This document shows, piece after piece, positions 18,486 through 31,149 of a DNA stretch of 64,000 bases. Under the pieces are notes generated by a model. The model ran no database searches. It saw only the letters and a program-made list of their open reading frames with translations, and was not told the DNA's origin. The stretch comes from Sphingobium fluviale. Lineage in GTDB: Bacteria > Pseudomonadota > Alphaproteobacteria > Sphingomonadales > Sphingomonadaceae. Both the position numbers and the translations under genes were made by a program. Where the stretch lies: the NCBI RefSeq assembly GCF_004122115.1, contig NZ_SBKP01000005.1:62001-126000 (forward strand), written 5' to 3'. The stretch's first letter is position 1. Each line of letters begins with the position of its first letter.

Positions 18486-20062
18486 CCATAAACCAGAGCG
18501 GATGGAAGCCCGAAATAGCCGTATCGGGCGCAGTGCTTGCCTCGCCGACCGCAACCGGCAACCGGGCATTGATGCTGGAGGAGCCGCTGATCTTCGAGAT
18601 CGGCGGCATGGAACGCACCGGGGTCGATCTGGCTGAGGCACCCGCCGCGCCGAACCGCCTCGGTGGTATGGAGCGCGCGACGCCGATCGGCCTTCCGGGC
18701 CTTTCGGAGCAGGAGACGGTGCGGCATTATACCCGCCTCTCGCGCCAGAACTATGCGATTGACCTGGGCCTGTTCCCGCTGGGCAGTTGCACGATGAAGC
18801 ACAATCCGCGCCTCAATGAAAAGGTGGCGCGGATGCCTGGCTTTGCCGATCTGCATCCTTTGGCCCCGCAATCGGCGGTGCAGGGCGCGCTGGCGGTGGT
18901 TCATGAACTGGGCGAGTGGCTCAAGACCCTCACCGGCATGGCGGCGGTGGCGATGAGCCCCAAGGCGGGCGCGCATGGCGAGCTGTGCGGGCTGCTTGCC
19001 ATCCGCGCGGCGCTGGAGGCGCGGGGCGATGCGCGCTCCGTCATCCTTGTGCCGGAAAGCGCGCATGGCACCAATCCGGCGACGGCGGCCTTCTGCGGCT
19101 ATGCGGTGGAGGATATTCCGGCGACGCTAGAGGGGCGGGTCGATCTGGCGGCATTGGAGGCGCGCCTCGGCCCTGATGTCGCGGCGGTGATGATCACCAA
19201 CCCTAACACCTGCGGCCTGTTCGAGCGCGACATGAAGCGCATCGCAGACGCGGTGCATGCGGCGGGCGCACTGGTTTATTGCGATGGCGCGAATTTCAAC
19301 GCGATCGTTGGCAGGGTGCGCCCCGGCGACCTTGGTATAGATGCGATGCACATCAACCTGCACAAGACCTTCTCAACACCGCATGGCGGGGGCGGGCCGG
19401 GCAGCGGGCCGGTGGTGCTGAGCGAGGCGCTGGCGCCGTTTGCGCCGTTGCCGATTGTCGAGAAAGATGCTGATGGCGTATTCCACCTCGTCGAGGAGGA
19501 AACGGCAGGCGCGGATCATGGCCAGAATTTCGGCCGCATGGTCGCGTTCCACGGCCAGATGGGCATGTTCACCCGCGCGCTCGCCTATATCCTCTCCCAC
19601 GGCGCGGATGGCCTGCGGCAGGTGGCGGAGGATGCGGTGCTCAATGCCAACTATATCCTGCGCAGTCTTGAGGATGTGCTCGATGCGCCGTTCGGCGGCA
19701 CTGGCCCATGCATGCACGAGGCGTTGTTCTCTGACAAAGGGCTGGCCGAGGGCTTTTCGACGCTCGATGTCGCCAAGGGGCTGATCGACGAGGGCTATCA
19801 CCCGATGACGATGTATTTCCCGCTGGTGGTGCATGGCGCGATGCTGATCGAGCCGACCGAGACCGAGAGCAAGGCGGCGCTTGACCAGTTCATCATGGCG
19901 CTGCGGTCTGTGGCGGAGCGGGCGAAGGCGGGCGACGAGGCGCTCAAAGGCGCGCCATGGTTCGCGCCGCGCAGGCGGCTGGACGAGACGCTCGCCGCGC
20001 GTAAACCGAAGCTGGTGTGGGAAGAAGTCGGCGGGCTTGCCGAACCGGCGGCTGCGGAATAA
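18482..20062 (+). CDS. gcvPB: GcvPB, glycine decarboxylase subunit 2 (PLP-bearing)
   Basis: This 526-residue half of the P protein carries the cofactor. The PLP lysine is in [20 protein letters not shown], near residue 295. Also visible are [20 protein letters not shown] and [12 protein letters not shown]. The ATG at 18482 shares ATGA with the gcvPA stop. The N-terminal 30 residues (before [12 protein letters not shown]) are longer than the minimal family start but in the same translational unit. Confidence 0.96.
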   Translation: MTINQSGWKPEIAVSGAVLASPTATGNRALMLEEPLIFEIGGMERTGVDLAEAPAAPNRLGGMERATPIGLPGLSEQETVRHYTRLSRQNYAIDLGLFPLGSCTMKHNPRLNEKVARMPGFADLHPLAPQSAVQGALAVVHELGEWLKTLTGMAAVAMSPKAGAHGELCGLLAIRAALEARGDARSVILVPESAHGTNPATAAFCGYAVEDIPATLEGRVDLAALEARLGPDVAAVMITNPNTCGLFERDMKRIADAVHAAGALVYCDGANFNAIVGRVRPGDLGIDAMHINLHKTFSTPHGGGGPGSGPVVLSEALAPFAPLPIVEKDADGVFHLVEEETAGADHGQNFGRMVAFHGQMGMFTRALAYILSHGADGLRQVAEDAVLNANYILRSLEDVLDAPFGGTGPCMHEALFSDKGLAEGFSTLDVAKGLIDEGYHPMTMYFPLVVHGAMLIEPTETESKAALDQFIMALRSVAERAKAGDEALKGAPWFAPRRRLDETLAARKPKLVWEEVGGLAEPAAAE

Positions 20063-20096
20063 GCTGCGCCCCGCCTGACAGGTGGGGAGCAAACCG

Positions 20097-20567
20097 ATGA
20101 AAGCCGACGACGACAGCGCGCATGTCACATTTCCGCCGCCGTTTGTGTATTTGGGCTTCCTGCTGATCGGGCTGGCGGCGGACAGGCTGATCGGTCAGCT
20201 ATTAAGCCTCCCTCCTTTGACGCGCGGCGTTCTTGTCATTGCGCTCATCGTGCCCGGCGCGGGGCTGCTGCTGGCGGCGAGCGGGCTGTTCAGGCGGGCG
20301 GGGACTGATGTAAAGCCGTGGAAGACCGCAACCGCGCTGGTGGACAGCGGCGTGTATCGCTTTACGCGCAACCCCATGTATCTGGGCATGGCGCTGCTTT
20401 ATGCCGGACTGGCATTTGCCTTCGAGAGCGTGGGGGCGTGGTTGTTTCTGCCGGTCGTGATCATCGTCATCCAGACACAGGTCATCGCGCGAGAGGAGCG
20501 GTATCTCGAAGCCAAGTTCGGCGAGGCTTATCGCGATTACAAGCTGCGGGTGCGCCGCTGGTTCTGA
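20097..20567 (+). CDS. Small integral-membrane methyltransferase (isoprenylcysteine carboxyl methyltransferase/PEMT-like)
   Basis: The 156-residue protein has four or so hydrophobic helices and the family's C-terminal block: YRFTRNPMYLGMALLYAGLA near residues 86-105, then EERYLEAKFGEAYRDYKLRVRRW at the end, split here by no gap. The RNPMYLG and E-rich tail are the SAM and metal-free active-site region in this superfamily. I chose the ATG at 20097, with AGGTGGGG eight or nine bases upstream. The substrate is unknown. It lies 34 bases after gcvPB and is convergent with the next gene, 9 bases from its stop. Confidence 0.85.
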   Translation: MKADDDSAHVTFPPPFVYLGFLLIGLAADRLIGQLLSLPPLTRGVLVIALIVPGAGLLLAASGLFRRAGTDVKPWKTATALVDSGVYRFTRNPMYLGMALLYAGLAFAFESVGAWLFLPVVIIVIQTQVIAREERYLEAKFGEAYRDYKLRVRRWF

Positions 20568-20576
20568 TCGCCGGGC

Positions 20577-21500
20577 TTACGGGACCGAGATTTCCCGGTC
20601 GATCGATTGCCGGTGGTTCACCCGTTCCCGCCACAGGATGTAAAGGCTGCTGCCCGCGATGATCGCCGCGCCTACCCATGTTGATGGGCCGGGCCAGGCC
20701 TGCCAGATCAGCCAGCCAAGCAGGGTAGACCACAGCAGGGCGGAATAATCCATCGGCAACACCAGCGATACCGGGCCCCAGCGCAACGAACTGGTCATCA
20801 AAAGCTGCGCAAGTCCGCCGACTAGCCCCAGCACCAGGAGCATGCCCCATGTTGCGGTGTCGTGCGCCTGGCCGAACCATAGCATCGCCAAGCCCAGGAA
20901 CGGCAAGGGCAGCAAAGTGAAATAGAAGACGATGACGGACGATTCCTCGGTGTGGCTCAACTGCCGCAGCAAAAGCGATACGCAGGCCGTGACGATGGCC
21001 GCGCTTGCCGCCACTGCGATGCCCAGTGAAGTTACCCCTGTATGATGCCCCGGACCGACGATCACCACTACGCCCATGAAGCCGATAATCACCGCCGCCC
21101 ATCGATGCACCCCCGGCCTCTCTCCGAGGAACAGGACGGAGAGCAAGGTTGCGAAGATTGGCATCGTAAAGCCGATGGTCGTCGCCTCAGCCAGCGGCAA
21201 CAATATGTATCCACCAAAATTCAGCACCATGCCCAGCGAACCGAGCGTGGCGCGGCTAACATGACCGCTGAAATTTCGCGTTTTGAGCGCACCCAGTCCC
21301 GGTCCCAGCATGACTCCTGCCAGCGCGATGGGGATGCCAAAGAGTTGCCTGAAAAACAGCGTTTCAACAATGTGGACGCCATGTTCGCTCAGCCACTTCA
21401 CAGATGCGAACATGATCGCGCCGGCCAGCATAGCCAGCAGTCGCAGCGTCACGGCATAAATCGGGCGCGTTTCGCGATGCGGCATGGCGGATGGAGGCAT
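20577..21500 (-). CDS. EamA/DMT-family transporter
   Basis: The 307-residue protein has about ten hydrophobic helices arranged as two EamA repeats, each ending in a pattern such as ATTIGFTMPIFATLLSVLFLGE (first repeat) and VSLVLPMDYSALLWSTLLG (second). Drug/metabolite transporters of this fold export amino acids, nucleosides or other small metabolites across the inner membrane; substrate cannot be read from the sequence. An alternative start is the ATG five codons downstream. It stands alone, with its promoter region before the divergently spaced minus-strand gene upstream. Confidence 0.87.
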   Translation of the reverse strand: MPPSAMPHRETRPIYAVTLRLLAMLAGAIMFASVKWLSEHGVHIVETLFFRQLFGIPIALAGVMLGPGLGALKTRNFSGHVSRATLGSLGMVLNFGGYILLPLAEATTIGFTMPIFATLLSVLFLGERPGVHRWAAVIIGFMGVVVIVGPGHHTGVTSLGIAVAASAAIVTACVSLLLRQLSHTEESSVIVFYFTLLPLPFLGLAMLWFGQAHDTATWGMLLVLGLVGGLAQLLMTSSLRWGPVSLVLPMDYSALLWSTLLGWLIWQAWPGPSTWVGAAIIAGSSLYILWRERVNHRQSIDREISVP

Positions 21501-21570
21501 AGGCCTGCATTAACGTGATCGGGCGTCAGTGCAATGGCCTTAGCGCCACTACAGCGAGGCGCGGCTTTGG

Positions 21571-22362
21571 TCAGCCCTTCGGCTTGCGGAAGCGCAGCGT
21601 CATGCGGTCGCTTTCCCCTATGGCGAGATACTTGTCGCGGTCGGCCGCGCCGTTCGTCAGCGTGGGCGGCAGGGTCCACACGCCCTTTTCCCAATCGGCG
21701 CTGTCCTTGGGGTTGGCGTTGATCTCTGACTGAGCCTCCAGCACGAAGCCCGCCTCCTCTGCCAGCTTGCGCACGGTCGAGATCTTCAGATAGCCGCTGG
21801 TCTTTTCCATCGCGGCGTCGCGAGACTCAGGCAGGCGGTGATCTACCACGCCCAGAGTGCCGCCCGGCTTGAGCAGCTTGAAGAAGGTGGCGAACGCCGC
21901 CGGTGCGGCATCCTTCATCACAAGGTTATGGACATTGCGGAAGGTGAGGATGGTATCGACGCTGCCCGCCGCTATCGCCTCACCCACCGGCCAGTCGACA
22001 AAGCGGATATGCGCGCCGGTGAACCGGGCTTTGAGCTTGTCCAGCCCCGCGCCGGGCGCCTGCGCGCCGATATAGTGGCCATGGCCGGCAACAAGCGGCG
22101 CGAGAATTTCGGTATACCAGCCGCCGCCGGGGTTGAATTCCAGCACGGTGTCGGTGGGCTTCACGCCGAAGAAGCTGAGCGTCTTAGCCGGATGGCGATA
22201 TTGGTCGCGCGCGAGGTTCTCCGGCGTGCGGGCAGGGGATGCGACGGCAGCGGCGATGGCAGGGTCCGCGTGCGCGGCGTGATGTTGCGCCGAAACGGGC
22301 GCGCCCGAAAATGCGAGCGGGAGCATGGCCGCAAAAGCAAGGCATCTTGAAAGGCGCGGCAT
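21571..22362 (-). CDS. Secreted class I methyltransferase-like protein (COG4798 type)
   Basis: The 263-residue protein begins with a signal peptide (CLAFAAMLPLAFSGAPVSAQ) and then a class I methyltransferase fold. The motif-I region is degenerate but recognisable: DTVLEFNPGGGWYTEILAPL near residues 90-109, with DTILTFRNVHNLV and GGTLGVVDHRLP following. This secreted methyltransferase-like family is common in Proteobacteria and has no established substrate. A periplasmic protein would not normally meet SAM, so either the leader is a membrane anchor or the activity differs. Confidence 0.8.
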   Translation of the reverse strand: MPRLSRCLAFAAMLPLAFSGAPVSAQHHAAHADPAIAAAVASPARTPENLARDQYRHPAKTLSFFGVKPTDTVLEFNPGGGWYTEILAPLVAGHGHYIGAQAPGAGLDKLKARFTGAHIRFVDWPVGEAIAAGSVDTILTFRNVHNLVMKDAAPAAFATFFKLLKPGGTLGVVDHRLPESRDAAMEKTSGYLKISTVRKLAEEAGFVLEAQSEINANPKDSADWEKGVWTLPPTLTNGAADRDKYLAIGESDRMTLRFRKPKG

Positions 22363-22465
22363 GAATTACTCTCCGGCAGTTGGGGGTGTTGCCAGAGACT
22401 ATATGCCCTCCGCGGCCAGCGCAATGCACTGTCGTGAGATTACGGGATGAGCCGTTGGCAGCCGA

Positions 22466-24013
22466 TTAGAGGCAGGCGTCGAGCATCGCCTGATCGAAGC
22501 CAAAGCCGCGCGCCTTTTCCAGCGTATAGGGGCGCAGGCCCATGGAGCGATATTCGCCGATGATTTTGCCGTTGGCATCCTCGGAAATATATTCGAACTT
22601 GAACAGCTCCTGCGTCACGATCACCTCGCCCTCCATTCCGATGACTTCGGTGACGTTGGTGACGCGGCGGGAGCCATCGCGCAGGCGCTTCACCTGCACG
22701 ATGAGGTCGACCGAGTCGGCGATCTGCTTTGAGATCGCTTCCTTGGGGATCTTGATGTCGCCCATCAGGATCATGTTCTCCATACGGCCCAGGCACTCGC
22801 GGGGTGAGTTGGAGTGAAGCGTACACATGGAGCCATCATGGCCGGTGTTCATGGCGGCGAGGAGATCGAAACACTCCGCGCCGCGAATTTCGCCGAGGAT
22901 GATGCGATCCGGCCGCATACGCAGCGCGTTCTTGACGAGATCGCCGATGGTGATGGCGCCTTGCCCCTCAAGGTTTGCGGGGCGAGTTTCAAGCGGGAGC
23001 CAGTGCGGCTGTTGCAGGCGGAGTTCGGCCGCGTCCTCGATCGTCAACACACGCTCGCCGGGGTCGATCATCTTTGAGAGGGCGTTGAGCATCGTCGTCT
23101 TACCCGAACCGGTGCCGCCGGAAATGACGATGTTGAAGCGGCAGGCGCCCGCGATCTTGAGGGCGGTGCACATCTTCTGGCTCATCGCGCCCCATTCGGC
23201 GAGATTATCGAGCGTGATCGGCTTGGCGGAGAATTTACGGATAGAGATGGCGGTGCCGCGCAAGCTCAATGGCGGCACGATCACGTTGACGCGCGAGCCA
23301 TCGGGCAGGCGGGCGTCCGCCAGCGGTGTCGTCTGGTCAACGCGGCGGCCAACCTTGTTGACGATGCGTTGCGCGATCTGGAACAGATGCTCCTCATCGC
23401 GAAACTGGATCGGCGCGATCTGAAGCTTGCCCTTCTTTTCGATGTAGGTCTGGAGCGGGCCGTTGACCATGATATCCGAAATATCCGGGTCTTGAATCAG
23501 CTCTTCCAACGGGCCGAGGCCGAGCAACTCGTCGACCAGCACCTTCTCCAGCGCGAACTGCTCGCGCCGGTTGAGCGTGAGCTTCAGCTCGGCCAGAACT
23601 TCCATGATGATCGGGCGGAATTCCTCGGCCAGTTCATCCTTGGTGAGGGTGGCGGCGGCTTCCGGGTCCACGCGCTCCAGCAGGCGGGGCAGCACCTGCT
23701 CCTTGATCTTGTGGACAGACGCCTCGAACCCCTGCGGGCCTTCCTGAACGCTGTGATCGGTGTTCATGCGATCCTGAAGGCGAGCCATCGCCTCGGCGTT
23801 TTTGGCTTGCTGGGGCGAGAGTTCCTCGCCATCGAGCGCGGGCAGGGCGGTGGGGTCCAGCGGCGGGAACTGTGCGCCGCCCATAGGGTCAGCCGGGATC
23901 GCCGGGCTCTCCCCGCCACCGGCGGATTGCGGCGTGACCACATGCATGGGCTTTGCCACGCCAAAGGCGGGCCGCATGGCTCCTGGGCCGTTTTTTCGTC
24001 CGAATGCGCTCAT
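22466..24013 (-). CDS. cpaF: CpaF-type secretion ATPase (TadA/VirB11 family)
   Basis: This 515-residue protein is a type II/IV secretion-family hexameric ATPase of the CpaF class that powers Flp (Tad) pilus assembly. It shows Walker A ISGGTGSGKTTMLNALSKMI near residues 296-315, DAAELRLQQPHWLPLETRP, the Walker B region RMRPDRIILGEIRGAECFD, and the His box TGHDGSMCTLHSNSPRE. The first 90 residues are a proline-rich, low-complexity leader. None of the usual partners (cpaB, cpaC, cpaE, tadB, tadC) are adjacent, so it is either a solitary homologue or separated from a Tad locus elsewhere. Confidence 0.92.
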   Translation of the reverse strand: MSAFGRKNGPGAMRPAFGVAKPMHVVTPQSAGGGESPAIPADPMGGAQFPPLDPTALPALDGEELSPQQAKNAEAMARLQDRMNTDHSVQEGPQGFEASVHKIKEQVLPRLLERVDPEAAATLTKDELAEEFRPIIMEVLAELKLTLNRREQFALEKVLVDELLGLGPLEELIQDPDISDIMVNGPLQTYIEKKGKLQIAPIQFRDEEHLFQIAQRIVNKVGRRVDQTTPLADARLPDGSRVNVIVPPLSLRGTAISIRKFSAKPITLDNLAEWGAMSQKMCTALKIAGACRFNIVISGGTGSGKTTMLNALSKMIDPGERVLTIEDAAELRLQQPHWLPLETRPANLEGQGAITIGDLVKNALRMRPDRIILGEIRGAECFDLLAAMNTGHDGSMCTLHSNSPRECLGRMENMILMGDIKIPKEAISKQIADSVDLIVQVKRLRDGSRRVTNVTEVIGMEGEVIVTQELFKFEYISEDANGKIIGEYRSMGLRPYTLEKARGFGFDQAMLDACL

Positions 24014-24099
24014 TATCTGCCTGTTTCGCCCAAAGTCCTACGCAAGCACGATAGCCGTGAAACTTTGCCAAAATGCTAATTTCCGGGATTTAGCAGGCT

Positions 24100-25599
24100 T
24101 TACAGGCCGGAGGGGCGGCGCCAGTCGTTCGGCCAGCAACGCGCCGGCTCCTGCGCCGGGACGGGATAGGGGGCGCTGGGGCGGATGAGACTGGGCATTT
24201 CGGCCAGCGGAGCGAGGTAGGTGCCCTTGGGATAATCCCCGAAATTCGCTTCCCATGCCTTGAAAAAGCTGCATTGCCCCCATGGAGCGGCGGGATAGCG
24301 AAACGCGCGGGCGATTTCGAAGGTGCCGGTGGCGCTGCCGATCAGCAGCATCGCTATCAGCCATTTGCGGGCCTCGCGCCGGCCTTCGCTGGTGTCGATC
24401 AGGACACGCGCGACCATCAGCATCAGCAGCGTAAGCGGCGGGATCGAGGCGCGCATCGCGAAATCGACCGACCAACCGATCTGCACCAGCGGCATCAGCA
24501 ACAGGCAGGCGGCTACCATTGCTACAAGAACGCGGTCCCGCCGATCCGCGAACGCTATCGCCACCACCGGCACCAGATAGGGCAGCACCTCGATGAGCTG
24601 AAACAGCAGCCACATGATCGGATCTATCGGGAACAGACGCGCGCCCACCTCATGATTGGCCGAGCCGAGATACAGCAGCGCCGGGATCGCGATAAGGCTG
24701 GCGAGCGCGGGGAAGGCGGCGTCGGTCCAGCGGATGGCCCATGGCCGCAGCGCGCTAAGCCCCGCCATCAGCGCGAATGGCGCGAGACCCATCAGCGCCA
24801 GCGGGGACCAGAGCGCCGCGAAGGGCAGCGGCACGAGGAACTGACCCAGCGAAATCCGGCCCGCGCGGTGGAGCAGGAACAGCACCGCGCCCATCCACCC
24901 GATCAGCGCATGATGCGGCACCCAGAAGATCAGCGTGATGGTGGAGGAATATTGGAGCAGGTTGGTCCAGAACTCCAGATGCTCTGCCAGCATGCGGTGC
25001 GCAAGCAGCTGGCCGACGATGTCCAGCCCGCTGAATGTAAGGAAGACCGCAAGGGTAATGCGCCGCGCGCGACGATGCGGGAACAACGGGGCAGCAAGCG
25101 CCATGATGATGCCAAGAAGGCTGGCGTTCTGGATCAGCAGCGCGATGTCTGCCGCTGTTGGCCCCAATGCCTTCCACGCGAGCGCAGGCACGAAATACAT
25201 GCCGATCGGCCCGCGCAGGACATCGGGCAGATCGCGCGCGGTGTAGACAAACGGCCACGGGTTTATCGCCATATCGCGCAACACGGCGTCTCGCACCTGC
25301 CAGTCGACATTGGCATAAAGCAGCCGCCCCTCGCCGCCGAGGATGAGCAGCGCCAGCGCAATGCCGAGGCATGTCAGCAGAGTCTTGAGGCTTGGGCCGC
25401 GCGGCCATTGGGCGTGCGCTGCCTGGCGGGAGAGCATGATGCAGAGCAAAAGGATCACCGCGCCCGCCGCCGCATAGGCCCAGAGCGGCATGATATCGAG
25501 AAAGCGCCAGAGCAGGAGCTGGATAAGCCCCAGATAGCCGGTCAGCAGGCCGATGAGCCAGCTTGTGGGGATCTGGATATTGAGCGGGCGTCTGTTCAT
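24100..25599 (-). CDS. Polytopic membrane protein of unknown function
   Basis: The 499-residue protein is hydrophobic along nearly its whole length, with an estimated ten to twelve helices, starting at SWLIGLLTGYLGLIQLLLW. A soluble loop at residues about 75-130 contains ILGGEGRLLYANVDWQVRDA. The layout resembles large lipid-linked-sugar glycosyltransferases or O-antigen-ligase-like proteins, but I see no signature to fix a family. The C-terminus (VPAQEPARCWPNDWRRPSGL) is soluble. It lies between cpaF and the F1-ATPase operon, with its own upstream gap of about 65 bases to atpC. Confidence 0.7.
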   Translation of the reverse strand: MNRRPLNIQIPTSWLIGLLTGYLGLIQLLLWRFLDIMPLWAYAAAGAVILLLCIMLSRQAAHAQWPRGPSLKTLLTCLGIALALLILGGEGRLLYANVDWQVRDAVLRDMAINPWPFVYTARDLPDVLRGPIGMYFVPALAWKALGPTAADIALLIQNASLLGIIMALAAPLFPHRRARRITLAVFLTFSGLDIVGQLLAHRMLAEHLEFWTNLLQYSSTITLIFWVPHHALIGWMGAVLFLLHRAGRISLGQFLVPLPFAALWSPLALMGLAPFALMAGLSALRPWAIRWTDAAFPALASLIAIPALLYLGSANHEVGARLFPIDPIMWLLFQLIEVLPYLVPVVAIAFADRRDRVLVAMVAACLLLMPLVQIGWSVDFAMRASIPPLTLLMLMVARVLIDTSEGRREARKWLIAMLLIGSATGTFEIARAFRYPAAPWGQCSFFKAWEANFGDYPKGTYLAPLAEMPSLIRPSAPYPVPAQEPARCWPNDWRRPSGL

Positions 25600-25666
25600 G
25601 CCGTCCGCTTAGCGCAGAAAGTGCTTAATTGTCGTTAGCGGCGGTAGACCGGGGCCATGCAGGCAC

Positions 25667-25921
25667 TCAGCCCGCTTTCTCCGCCAGCACGGTGAGGCCG
25701 TTTTCATTGACCTCGGCAAAGCCGCCGACGACGGGGATCGCTTCGGGCGCGCTGGTGGCGCTCTCGAACACGAGGATATCGCCATCGCGCACGGTGGACA
25801 TGAAGGGCGCATGGCCTTCCAGCACGCCGAAGTCGCCTTCCGCGCCGGGCACGACAACCTGATATACATCCGCCGAGCGGACAAGCTTTTCAGGGGTTAC
25901 GAGTTCGAAATGCAGTGCCAT
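25667..25921 (-). CDS. atpC: AtpC, F1 ATP synthase epsilon subunit, short form
   Basis: The epsilon subunit forms part of the central stalk. This one is 84 residues and contains only the N-terminal beta-sandwich ([40 protein letters not shown]). The C-terminal pair of helices that in E. coli inserts into the F1 head and inhibits ATP hydrolysis is absent. Short epsilon subunits are known in sphingomonads, so I read this as the native form and not a truncation. It is separated from atpD by a foreign-looking gene and starts 1 base after that gene's stop. Confidence 0.93.
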   Translation of the reverse strand: MALHFELVTPEKLVRSADVYQVVVPGAEGDFGVLEGHAPFMSTVRDGDILVFESATSAPEAIPVVGGFAEVNENGLTVLAEKAG

Positions 25922-25922
25922 G

Positions 25923-26489
25923 TTATTTCCTAATCTTATAAAACACAGTTGTTAGAAATTGGACCCTATCAGTTCGACCACCAGCTTTTGTCGCTCGCGA
26001 GATGACCATTTCAGCATTATTATCAGCTTTATTAACGAAATTGCTGGACGTCATATCTGCCTCAGACTTGACGTCCACCTCTTTCCATTCTTTGCCTTGT
26101 TTGAAGTCGGACACAATCGATTCAGCAGCAGGTTGAAGATCGGATGGTCCGCCCCCGGCAACATTGCAAACAGGATTAATATTAGAGGCAACGACGAATA
26201 TCCCATTCCCGTTACCGCCGTTCAGCCGCCAAAAATTGGTTGCTTGGGACATCAACTCAGTCGGGAGAACACCGATAGGTAGTCCGCCAATTGCTATAAG
26301 TTTATCACCGAGACCAATTTTATAGGCAAATGACTGATTGTCTTCTGCCCAAGATTTCGGGTCGAGAATCCATTTCTGGCAGGCATGGACGCCGTCCGAC
26401 ATCGCTGTTTGAAGCTGTCCTGTCTCTGCTTGAGCCAAAGACGTACACCAGCTCCAAATCACAAACGTTAGAGAGGCGAACAGCCTCAT
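25923..26489 (-). CDS. Secreted protein of unknown function inserted between atpD and atpC
   Basis: This 188-residue protein has a good signal peptide ([21 protein letters not shown], cleaved before ETGQ) and two cysteines in the mature part (ACQKW and NPVCN) that could form a disulphide. A stretch [20 protein letters not shown] precedes a glycine/asparagine-rich segment. I do not recognise a family. Its GC content and codon use are clearly lower than those of atpD and atpC, pointing to recent acquisition. It is spaced 3 bases from the atpD stop and 1 base from the atpC start, so it must be cotranscribed with the F1 operon. Nothing in it suggests a subunit of the ATP synthase. Confidence 0.75.
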   Translation of the reverse strand: MRLFASLTFVIWSWCTSLAQAETGQLQTAMSDGVHACQKWILDPKSWAEDNQSFAYKIGLGDKLIAIGGLPIGVLPTELMSQATNFWRLNGGNGNGIFVVASNINPVCNVAGGGPSDLQPAAESIVSDFKQGKEWKEVDVKSEADMTSSNFVNKADNNAEMVISRATKAGGRTDRVQFLTTVFYKIRK

Positions 26490-26492
26490 CGC

Positions 26493-28858
<2,366 letters not shown>

Positions 28859-28872
28859 TCAAGTCCCTTTTT

Positions 28873-28929
28873 GTGTTCCTGCGAAAGCAGGAACCCAGTG
28901 GCCCTGGGCTCCTGCCTGCGCAGGAGCAC
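28873..28929. repeat. Two-hairpin structured repeat between atpA and atpG
   Basis: GTTCCTGC/GCAGGAAC (28875-28894) and GCTCCTGC/GCAGGAGC (28908-28927) form two small hairpins with four-base loops, and CCCAG/CTGGG lets the two arms pair as one larger inverted repeat. The architecture is the same as that of the repeat at 5767-5856, although the sequence family is different. In the atp mRNA it would fold between the atpA and atpG reading frames and could alter processing or stability. Confidence 0.75.
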
Positions 28930-28938
28930 AAGATGATG

Positions 28939-31025
<2,087 letters not shown>

Positions 31026-31149
31026 GCGCCTGATGTCCTCCAGTTCGATATGCCGCGTTCGGGAACAGGGAAAAGCGCATAGCGCCAGCCCCTCAAACGT
31101 GGGCGCCGGTTAGCAGGGGTCTTTCGCTGTTGCAAGATGGTGGAGGAGA

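Noticed and set aside
24274..25638. 454-codon plus-strand frame opposite the polytopic membrane protein
   Set aside because: Its product is rich in Arg, His and Gln, typical of antisense GC-rich frames, and the minus-strand frame codes for a coherent membrane protein.
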